A DNA stretch of 64,000 nt, taken from the NCBI GenBank assembly GCA_023238725.1, contig CM041550.1:23639586-23703585 (forward strand), in the 5' to 3' direction. Within the stretch, counting starts at the first letter, position 1, and every line of letters starts with the position of its first letter. The position numbers and the translations under genes were made by a program. Below the pieces are notes generated by a model, which saw only the letters and a list, made by a program, of their open reading frames with translations, was not told the DNA's origin and did no database searches. The stretch is from Scortum barcoo. Its lineage: Eukaryota > Chordata > Actinopteri > Centrarchiformes > Terapontidae. Of the stretch, positions 38,474-49,000 are shown piece after piece.

Positions 38474-38648
38474 ATATGTTTCACAGAAACGTATAACACT
38501 GTTGAATGCTCCCTTTCGAAATCCGTTCTTCTTTCATTCATTCAGAAAGACAACAAAGTCTCAGACCCAGGTGGGATCTTCATCAGGTACAGAGGCATCT
38601 GTAGATCTTAAATCACCCTTCAGTGTTCTAAGTCTCTGTGAAACATAT
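38474..38648. repeat. 175-bp element with 28-bp imperfect terminal inverted repeats
   Basis: The left arm 38474-38501 (atatgtttcacagaaac, then gtataacactg) pairs with the right arm 38621-38648 at 25 of 28 positions. The loop is about 119 nt. It could be a tiny MITE or a hairpin-forming transcript; no target duplication is evident. Confidence 0.55.
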
Positions 38649-39166
38649 ATTAACTGTTGGCTGGACTAGCTTGTACACACTCAGAATGAAATGTAATCAC
38701 TTTGCTAATTAGCGCTGAATGAAAAGGGATCACCAGAAGCTACTCTGATTACACATTACACCATTAAATTAAACCGTGTTAGCATGTTAGCGTTGTCAAT
38801 GTGCATTTGCAGATGTCAGATCTTACTCTTTAAATGCTCCTCTTGCATTTGCATTTCTTCACACAGCATCAGATATTGCTCACATACTGCAATGTGAGGA
38901 TGTCCCGTCATCTTATTCTGTGGTCTCACTGTGTCTCTCTTTTTCATCCACTGAGATATTACCGAGTTTCTCTTAGACATCACTGTTCCTTAACATTCTC
39001 AGGCTTTTTATGTCTTTTCATTTTATGAGTTTGGAGCTCTCAGGACTGGAGAAAAAGTAACCTAATTACATCAGTGAAATAAAATGAATGACAATGCTCA
39101 GAGAAATGTTTATGGTGTCACATTCCTGCAGCCTGCTCATTTTAAATGTCTGCATTTTTTCATCAT

Positions 39167-39216
39167 TTTATTAAGCTGGTAAGGGAACAGAAAATTGCTG
39201 TCCATAAAATTTTATT
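39167..39216 (-). terminator. candidate polyadenylation signals for tns1
   Basis: Minus-strand AATAAA occurs at 39172-39167 and 39216-39211. These are the first canonical hexamers I find downstream of the stop. They are common by chance in AT-rich DNA, and nearer variants (ATTAAA near 40727) could be used instead. Confidence 0.2.
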
Positions 39217-39809
39217 ATAACCATTTCAAACTTTTATAGACTAATGCAGTGATGTCATGAGACTTCACTACCAACAATCCCAATAGTTATACCTTGACTG
39301 GACTATGTATTTTAAGAAAGTCATACTATTATAATTCACAAAGTGTAGCTGTAACAAAGACACATCTCATCCAAATGACAGAGTCCAAACCAAATGACAG
39401 AATCAAACCAGCACTCCAAAAAAAGACTGGAGTTAATGGAATAGATGTTGCACTTAATATGGGACTATATCAATTTCTTCATTTATGGTAATGAAATCCA
39501 TAAAATTGTGAAATAGGATCTTTTTTCATGAATGCAGTCAAAATGTTCCCGTAGCCTTAAATTAATTTCTAAATTTAAGTACTTAAATAGCATGTCTGTG
39601 CCAATGATTAAACTGTGTCTTAAACACAAAGGGTTGTTTAATCAGCACTGTTGTTAGGTCAAACCCTGCACACTAAAGTTTTTACATAAAGTAAGCATTA
39701 AAGAAAAAAGTCTAAGTTTAAGTTGAGATGACTTATAACGTTTTACCAACTTGAAAGTTTTAACATTTTATCTTTATCTTTATCTAATTTTTAAATAACA
39801 CCAACCCTG

Positions 39810-39836
39810 GGTAGCACGGTGGCACAGTGGTGGAGA
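39810..39836 (+). repeat. 5' stub of the tRNA-type SINE
   Basis: gggtagcacggtggcacagtgg matches the head of the SINE at 3458 and then stops abruptly. Confidence 0.5.
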
Positions 39837-42736
39837 CATCTTCTCAATGACACAAGTGAGTTTTGAACATTTCATTTTACACAATCTGACAACAAATGAA
39901 TCATTTTCACTGGAATTGCCTGAATTTTCAACATTTGTTATTCCATGTCAAACCTGATGTGAATGATAAATCAAGGTTAATTGTCCTCTACTTCTTTTAA
40001 GAGGTTTGGTCATTCATATTCAACATTTATCACCAAAAATACTTAAAAAAACTTAAGACCAGAACACACACACCTTTATGACAAACTAACCCCAAACCTC
40101 TCACTTCCCATTGAGCTAGTGTACCAACAAAGACAGATCACATGTTTGACAAACAGAAAAATGTCATGTACATTTCGATTTGTACTGCTTTTTAATGTGT
40201 TTTTTTTCCCATCAGAAATAGTAAAAGCCATACAATGTAGCAAACCAAAAATGACAAAGCTCTATACAGGCATAGTAGCTCATTCACACACATTCCACAG
40301 TCCAGACTGATCTGTCAGAGTGGGCAGACGCCACTGGAGTTCCCATCTTGGCAAACAAATGGCAGACATTCAGTTTGAAATAGAGGATGTCCTCTTTTCT
40401 CAACAAGCATTTTGTTGGCAAAAATATAGATTCTTCTGTCTCGTAAGCCGAGTCAAGACGCGGTCGTCACGTGAACATCAAAACCTGATGATAACTATGA
40501 TATCTATGGGCATCGCTGTGGAAGGGGCAGGGTTGAGTAAGACTTGGGGATACTGTCTACAGATTACAGTCAGCAGCCTTAAGGTAACAACTTGACTTGA
40601 GCATGCAGGCTTTTGCTAATAAATAATGGAACATTCTAGTGAGATATAAAAAGCCCTGTAAGTGCTGTATTTTCTATTTTTGAAGAAGTACATTGGAGCT
40701 AATGTAGGCCCCCAGACTAACCGTTATTTAATGAGTTTACATCATGCTGCCAACTGATCTTAGAGTATCAGCATTAAAGGAGGGAATTAGAACCTCAACT
40801 ACTCAATCCTTGAATCTGGACGTTAAAATGGAAAAATAAAACTGGTTTGTTAAGAAAATCTGCAAATGACCCAACATAAACATTTAAGTTCTTTCAGTTC
40901 ATTTTCTCAATGATCAGATTACTTAACATTTGCCATAAACAGCTAAAACACTGTAGTAGAATAAAAGTAGCTTCTTTGTAATGATCTTTTGACACCACAT
41001 GAGGGCAGCAGCCACTGACTGATCTGGTTTTCCATGAACTACGCGGAGTCGCTGTGTGAAATACCAATTAGGAGCTAGTGAGTCTGCCTCCACACACACA
41101 GTGATGACGGGGGTCTGTCAATTTCTGTATCTTCTCTTTTGACAAGTAGAAACATACTGATAATACTTAAACATTTAAGTGCTAAACGTGGACAATGTAT
41201 TTCCTAGGCAGGTTTAAGTTAATACAACAATTGTGTCGGCATCACTTTAGGATGACTTTCAATTTGGACTTTAGTAACAACAATCTTTCATACAAAATAT
41301 TTCCCCTCTCTTAAAAAACAAAACACAAAGCTTCCCCAAGAAAACAAGAATGTTAACAAAAGGAAGTAATGCTGTGAAAAAAAAACATTCAAAAACAACA
41401 GTGATACACTTAAATGCACACACTTTACACCTTATATATGTCAATGCTCTTGACTTTAGCCAAAATAAAAAGCAATCTTTTCTTCTCGATCAGTAATCTT
41501 GATGTATACTTTATAATACATGTATACAAGATAACATAACAGAGCAACAAAGCAAAAAAAAATAAATATCTTAAAAGTCACTGTTTGGAAGTTTTTATAT
41601 ATATCTATATATGTATATCTATATGAATAGCTTACTTTTGGGTAGGGTGTGAGTGTTAACAGTTTTGGCCGGCTGACGCGTTGAGCTTTCTAATGACAGA
41701 CACTTTCAACACAGAAAACCGAAGAGCGGCGTGGGAGGACGACACTCTTCTATAAAGATCGTCCTCACAAAACAACTATAGGCCCTTCGGTCACGAGCGA
41801 AATAGTGGGGCTATGTGCTGCGCAGACTGAACAGAGAATGCTGGCAGATAGGAAGCTGATCCATTTCTTTGCTTGTCTGACCAAAACAATCGAGACTTTG
41901 TGTGGTTGCAATGATTCAGTGGACTCGTCACTGGTGCTTTCCTGTGTTCACGGGGATACTGTAGATGCACAAAAATTGATTTTAGCTGATATGGTCAGAC
42001 TCTAGCTGCACTTCAGAGGAATAACATCTGTTGCATCTTTACCGACACTACTACATGGAACAGGGAAGGACCTGTGGAATTTTGGAGAACAACCTTAATT
42101 CCAAGTTTTTGTTGTTTTTTTTTTTGCATATTTAAGACAGCCTGGAAGAGTTTTATGTTCTTCTTTTTCTTAAAAAGCTCTGCATTACAAAAGAAAGTCA
42201 GGCACCAAATGTCATCTAGAACAGTCCTACTCATAAAGCAATCTAGAATATTTACACAGACCTCGCCAGATGCAAAAATGTCCGAAAACACTGTTCGCAA
42301 GATGGCACCGGTGCAGAATTGACCTACAGTATCAGTACATACAGAAAGAAACAGTTCAGTATTTTTGATTAAGCAGCCATATTTGTTTTACAAAAGAATA
42401 CTTCCGACCTTCCGACAGTGGCACACTATACACGCCCTGACTACTTTTTTAAAATCTTTGGTTGACCAGTCAAAAGCCTGATAGATTTACAATCCACCTT
42501 TACATCTCACAACTTGACTTCTTCTTTAAAAAAATAAAAATCAAACAATTGCTGAAAAAAATAACATTTGCACACACTGTCACAATGTCATTCCCTCCTC
42601 CTGTTCATGAGTTACCCTGCCAGGGAGATCACAATCGCCTCCCGTCCCATTGTCACACACAGCCACGCCCATCCTGCACTTCCTCTGGTCCATTCTGGAG
42701 TCCGTCCAAGAAGAAAAGCACATGCATGCAAGCCGC

Positions 42737-42758
42737 GCACACACACACACACACACAC
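42737..42758. repeat. (CA)n microsatellite in tns1 3' UTR
   Basis: About 11 CA units some 200 bp beyond the stop codon; on the transcript strand this is a UG tract. Confidence 0.85.
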
Positions 42759-42959
42759 TCTTTGTCTCGTTCTCTTTCGTTCGGACAGACACAAACTCGC
42801 ACAGACACTGACGTAAATGTAAAAGAGCAGGAAAAATAAGGTGACACGTAAAACCAAATGCTAATTGTCCAAAGCAGAAAGTAAGTGCCTGTGGTTAAAA
42901 AGGAAAGAAAATAACCAAAGGCATTTAAAAAAAAAAGCGCCAGGGTTTGCGGTCAGCTC

Positions 42960-43098
42960 TCATCGTTTCTGCGCGGCGATCATCTTCAAGACGAAGTTGA
43001 CGATGGCGCTGGCAGGCTGGTGAGGGTCCATCTCAGCGAAGAGGTGGCTGACGTTGTCGGTTGTGCTTCCCTGCTTACGCGCCACAAACCCAAACAGC
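42960..43098 (-). CDS. tns1: tns1 window exon 16: terminal coding exon with stop
   Basis: The acceptor is ctccag with AG at 43100-43099. It reads KLFGFVARKQGSTTDNVSHL, then FAEMDPHQPASAIVNFVLKM and IAAQKR, with TGA at 42962-42960. The end of the PTB domain and the QKR terminus agree with TNS1. The 3' UTR follows to the left. Confidence 0.97.
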
Positions 43099-46000
43099 CT
43101 GGAGAAATAAAGTTTGTCATTTCAAAGCTGGACTGTGTTTACAATGGAGTCTTTATCAATATACAGAATTCAATATGAGACTTATATTTATCAGTCAATG
43201 TAAAAATATATCTGATATGAGTGAGGTTAACCTGAACAGTTAACATGTTGGTTTGTTTGCCATGAACTCCTATTTGAATGATTTGGTTTGACAACGTTGT
43301 TTAAAAAAATAAGACACTACACCTGTAAATGAGTCCAGTTAACCTGAAGCTTCGAGGGACAACTGTGCATTCATCATCTCATTCATACTAGTTAAATAGC
43401 CTGAAGGTGTGATCCAGATTAAAAAAAAGCAGACTTAATAATTATTACTGGCTGCTTTTAATCATATCAAGTGTGTCTGATAAATCAGTTTAGACTTTTG
43501 TTTCCTCAGATGGTCAATTTCAGATGCACTTTCCTCAGCTGCAGTGGTCAGCAGTTATTCATATTGCATGTACCTTGTTGTGGTCCTTCAGTTAAATAAT
43601 GACAAATATAATTAAAAAGGTAAATCCTTGGTAAATATCCCCCACTGAAACATGTGCTCCACATAAGCCCCTGTCCACAGAAGTTTACTCACTTGGCTGT
43701 GCCTCCCTCAGGCTTGTTCCACCTGTAAAGATTTGGAGAGAGCGTGTGTTAATGTACTAACACAGCTAGGTACAGGTAAACTGTGGGCTTGCTGGTATAT
43801 TTTTAAGTTTGAGAGAATGTGCTTCATCTAAGGAGTGACATACAGGAATATAATAATAGTAATCATGGTAAAACAGTAGACAAAGAATTATTGAGGATAA
43901 CAAGAGTCTAGACCTTCTGATATTTTAGAACATGTTAAAACTTTTATTTTTATTTATTTATTTATTTTTTTTTTTACACCACTAACGGTGTTTTGAATTA
44001 TAATTTTCATGTCACTGTACTCACTTCCTGTCCTGAGGGTCAATATCGCAGAACGTGACAGCGTTGCTAGGATAGTGACGTCGGAAGAAAAGCCTATAAA
44101 AGCAGCAAACCACAACAGAGATTACAGAAATGCCAAAATACATGACTTAACATGCTGGAAATAGTGTCGAGTGATATAGTTATTGTTTAAAACTACAGCA
44201 TGACTCAGACCTAGTGTCCACTATGAAAGTGGTAAACTGATCACAAGCATTGATTTTGTGAGTCCAGCTGATCAATATGATGTTTAAACTAACTTCAACT
44301 CAATTCAGATGCTCCACACTTCATCAGTACCTGAGTGTAAGTGGACTTTTTGTCCCTGCTTTTCCCAACAAAAAACTGTTCTGCCCCATTTTGTTTTTTT
44401 CTGTGGTCTTGAACTATTCAACTATTAATCTTGTATTAATAGTTATTCATTGCTTCTGACTGTGCACAGTGGCTCATGATGACACTTGCACTTCAAAAAT
44501 AAATCATGCTTAGATGTCAAATGCTACAGCAAAATCTCCAGATGTCATACAATATACATCAACATATCAAACACTGCTGGTATCCAGACTCACTTCCTCT
44601 GGTTGTCGGTCAGCGTGATGCCTTGAGAGGACACCTTGAAGTGCACAACAGTGGCAGTAGGTGGAGAAGTGGCAGCCAGTGTCTCAGTGATGGCCTTAGT
44701 AATAGCCTGAGGTCCTGTCAGGGACTCCATCTCCACTGAGTTGATGTAGAGCACGTTGCATGCTGGGAGGAGAGCAGGAGTTCCAGTCAGATATGAAAAG
44801 AAATGATGTCAAGATCTCAACACAACGGGGTGCTCAAACAGACAATGGGACTGTCATTCTGTGACAGAGGAGAATATACAAACTGTGTTTATTCCACATG
44901 AACCCTGTTCAGAATGTTGTTAATGCCTGCTCTGAGCTGTGCATGCAGAAACATTGATTTTGTCTCATTAGAGAGCATGCTGTCTGCAATAAAGCTGGGC
45001 TCAAACCATTTTAGAAACAAATCCATCCAAATCATTCCACATAAACCATTCTGCCCGTTATGGACGAGAAGCTGGACACTATTGTTAACAGATCAAATCA
45101 AAAAGCATCTCATGGATTTCTGTTTGTCTTCATTTTTGCAGGTTATAACATACGCAGACAAAATAACAAACACAGAGGATGCACATTCCAGATGTAGGTT
45201 TCCAAATAAAAGTGCACGGGGATTACCATGGGAATCCGCAGGGGGCCTCTGCACTGGGATAACAAGGATGTCATGATGTCAGAATATGAACAGGATGACT
45301 CGGGACACGTTAAAAATGTTCTCATTAATGTCCTACACTCAAAGTTATATTTGAGTCTTATTAACTGAGACTGTCACTGGACTAACGATAAGAATGACTT
45401 TGTGATCTACCTGCTCCTTGTTTCAGCCTTTCAACCAGTGGATTTGTTGTCGCGACTTCTGGCGCCTCCTCAATGAGATCTACAAGAGAAAGGGGGAAGA
45501 AAAAAAGGAAAAAAAAGTTCAGTTGTTATTTAGGGGGACTGAGGGCTCCTGTAGAGGCTGCAAGGCAAACTTTGTTTTTTTAATCACCACTTCCTTCATT
45601 AAAAGTCAGCACACGCCGAGTCATATCTTGATTATAGGTTCCAGTCTCACCACTGATATTATACACTGCATGTACCTTCAAGAAACTTTTATGGTAATCA
45701 GTTTGAAAACATGCCTAGCAACATAAATATTCACAGGTGGAAACAACCTAAGACAAAATGAATTCACAATGTGAAGCAGGTGGTTCATTTTTAAGTATGT
45801 TCAGAACATAAACACTTAAAATCCTTTATGCTTTCTTAATTTTTATGAGGTAATTCTCTATTCCCTGATACACGCAGACCTATAATATTGAACCTCTTTC
45901 TCAGTGACATTGAAGATCAAAGCCTTTTTGTTCTGTCACAGATCACGGTAAGCACCTGCTGAACTTTTGTAACACTCTATCAGTTTAAATCGAGCTGTTA

Positions 46001-49000
46001 TCTGTAGAGGCTTTGTTAACATAATGTGATTGAAAATGCATTCAGGAAAAAAATCACGTGCATAAATATTGAACATGTGATTTGATCCACAGACCTGTTG
46101 CAGGGATAAGTAGTTTGCAGGGTAGAGCCAATGGTGTGATAGCATGTTGGTAGACCAAGGCAGAGAGACATCCTGTCGAACAGACACAAGACACAGTTAC
46201 AAACAAGCATTTGTCCTTCTCAAACATTTCTTGAATTTCACTCTCATCTTTAAAATCTACATCTCACAGCAAACTCCCTGTGTGTTTGTACCTGCTGTGC
46301 TTATGGTAGTTTTTAGCACCTTTCAACAGTATCAAAATACAGTTTCACCACCCACTCCCATAATTCATCAATTTAGACAATTTAGTGGCTTGTTAGATTT
46401 ACAATGATGAGAGAAATAAACTTTGTATAACTAAAAAAAATAGTAATGTAAAAAAACACACTCCATCATTCTTTTGGTATTAGTAGTTGTAAAATGAAAC
46501 AAATGTAAACACCAACTGCACACATAGTTTGCAGAAGCCAGCTTGCCCCATGTTGAATTTGGCAGCGGAGCTCAGTCTCTCTCAGTACATGCACACAAGC
46601 ACACACATGCACACACACACACACGCGTGTGTAATTAGGCCTTGCAGTGTAATTAGTAGGGAGAATATGAGTTAGATTACTTCTGTCAATAGTATAATTA
46701 CAGAAGGATTACACATTATGGAACTTGGAAAGAGCTGCAGGTCTGTGACAGACAGAAGAAGTACTCATGTTTGGCTTTGTCTCCAAACTCTTTGTGACTT
46801 TACCAAACTGTCGATGTAAATGCGAGTGTGTGTTTCAGAGAAGGTGGGGGGCGGCAGGCTTCCACTAACCGAAATACGGCTCGTTCGGACAGCCCTTCAG
46901 CTTCACTCCTTTGGGGCTGCTCTCAATCAGGAAGTGCCTCACCAGCTCGTTGGTGATGTCACCTGCAACAAAAGAGCATGAAAGGATTGAGCAAGTCTCG
47001 GTAATACACAGCTGATTATTAAACATGGAGACATCACCTCATGTCTTTGGTATTAAGATATTAACTTCAACTCCCCGACCAAAGACCAAAACAGGAAGAG
47101 GGAAGAGCTTCACAAAACACGGGAATAGCTCAAGTACATATTTGTTGCCTTATTAAGTGCTTAGACTTTGTGTAAACCACCATCCTCCCCCTTACCTTTC
47201 TTGTTCTGGTGCACCGAGGGTGGAGGAGAGGCCACCTTCATGGCCAAGCCGTAAGCCCCCTTGAACGAGTGACTGTCCCGAATCACAAAGGCTCCAGGCT
47301 CCCTGTCTCTCAGCAGGCCGATAGCTGGGACACAGTTATTTCATACTATCAGAGCATTCATCAGGAGGGTGGAGGGCTTTTGGGGTGTAGGGTACAATAT
47401 CAACTCTTTCATCAGAAGAGCCACACTGCTAACATGGCATAATATAAAAGGCCTGATCAGCAGCTCTATTGCTCCGGCCAGACAGAAAAATCTTAACATT
47501 ACATTTACATTACAAAATACAGAGAAGGTGGACCCCTAACTCAATGAGGATGACATTTGGTATTTAGTGAAAAGTCTTCATTACCAGATGGATCTCCATG
47601 AAATTAGTGACAGGATCATTTGTAGTTACTTTATTGATCCTTATTTATCATTTGAAAACAACTGACATTCCCATCTGCCCCTAGCTGTAGTTTGGGTGTA
47701 GTGCTAATTAAAAAATACTATTAAAGTATGTACAAAAATAATGGTAAACACTGAATTTGTTAAACATGGAAGAACGGTCAGTGTAAGTAGCTTAGCATGC
47801 AAACGTTAGCATTTAGCACAACTGCTGTGTCTTAGTAGAGTGACTGGCTACTAGCAGGGGTATTACTGCTTGGTGTATTGTAACAGAGTTAGCTCACAGC
47901 TGAATACAGCAGCAGCACTTTGGTAGGTTACTTTGAGTAACAGACTTTGGAGACCAGACAAAGTCAGCTCATTAAAGGCTCAAAGTCAACTAAAGGAAAC
48001 TGTAGCAAAAAGAACAACCGAGAGCAACGGGGTAAGTCCTGACTGCTTGTTTAAAAAAAAAAAATGTTGTCAGTCTGTATTTGATTAAAACTACAACTTC
48101 TAACATGACACTTTGTTTTAGACACTCCATTGTTCAAGGAAAAGAGCTTTAGATTATTACTTCACTATTTAGTTCAGTGCCTCAGCCTGTCCACATGTGA
48201 TAGTTTAAGGAAGGGAGATGGATGAGATGAGCAACACATGCAGATGTTCCCTAATTCTTTACATATGGTGTGGCTTTTCTTCTGGGACTGCATGGCACTC
48301 AGTAAACTGTGGTGTGTGTGTGTGTGTGTGTGATGTCATTGCATTTGAGCATGTGCTTGTATTTAACATGATATAATCCAATATGGGCCATGACGAAATG
48401 CAGATGGGGCAGCCAATAGCCACCGACCTCACAACCAAACACGTACAGGGATTTGTATATACTGGTGATGTGCATGCGTGTATTTTTTTCCTCCATGAAA
48501 ATACTTATTGCGTATGTGTGTTCATGCATTTATCAAAACTGATTATGTTTGGGTTTGTATGTGTAAAATTTAACGCTATGACTTCAACTCTAACAAAAGC
48601 ATTAAAGTTGAATACAAGAGTTTAATAATCTCAGTCACATGTCATGATACTGGAACCACAAAAACAATGTTGGCCTGATTCCACACTGAAAAGGACTATT
48701 CTAACATCCATAAAAACATTTTTACATCACTTCTGTAGCAAACTGGACTTCTCCACTGGCTCTTACTATGCTTTGTATGTTGCAAACAATCCTATTTTCT
48801 ACTAGTTTATTGCTAAATACACATCTTCCTTCTACACTTCTCGCTAGCAAGGCCAGCTGTTTACCTCTGTCACTGACAAACATAGCTGCATGCTGCAAAT
48901 GTTTCAGCTCAATCAGTCTAAAGACAGGTTTCTGACGGAATATTCCCTCATATAATTGAGCTCTATGATACGGATGCACTGACATACACTGAACTGGCTG

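Larger units (their letters stand above)
38649..41190. other. non-coding sequence, possibly distal tns1 3' UTR in part
   Basis: AT-rich, no coding signal. It contains a SINE stub at 39810-39836. How much of it is transcribed with tns1 is unknown. Confidence 0.4.
39211..42959 (-). other. tns1: probable tns1 3' UTR (distal limit uncertain)
   Basis: Sequence beyond the stop has no coding potential on the minus strand, with AU-rich blocks (for example a TATATA-rich run near 41598-41622). Vertebrate TNS1 transcripts have long 3' UTRs, so several kb are expected. I see no minus-strand AATAAA between 42959 and about 39220; ATTAAA occurs near 40727 and 40191. The distal boundary given is only the first canonical AATAAA and is a guess. 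Confidence 0.35.
43099..47195 (-). other. introns between tns1 exons 9 and 16
   Basis: Short introns separate exons 16 to 9. They hold AT-rich sequence, a tttatttattt run at about 43950-43975 and a small CA cluster with an ACGCGTGT centre near 46592-46630. I see no extra exon or RNA gene. Confidence 0.6.
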
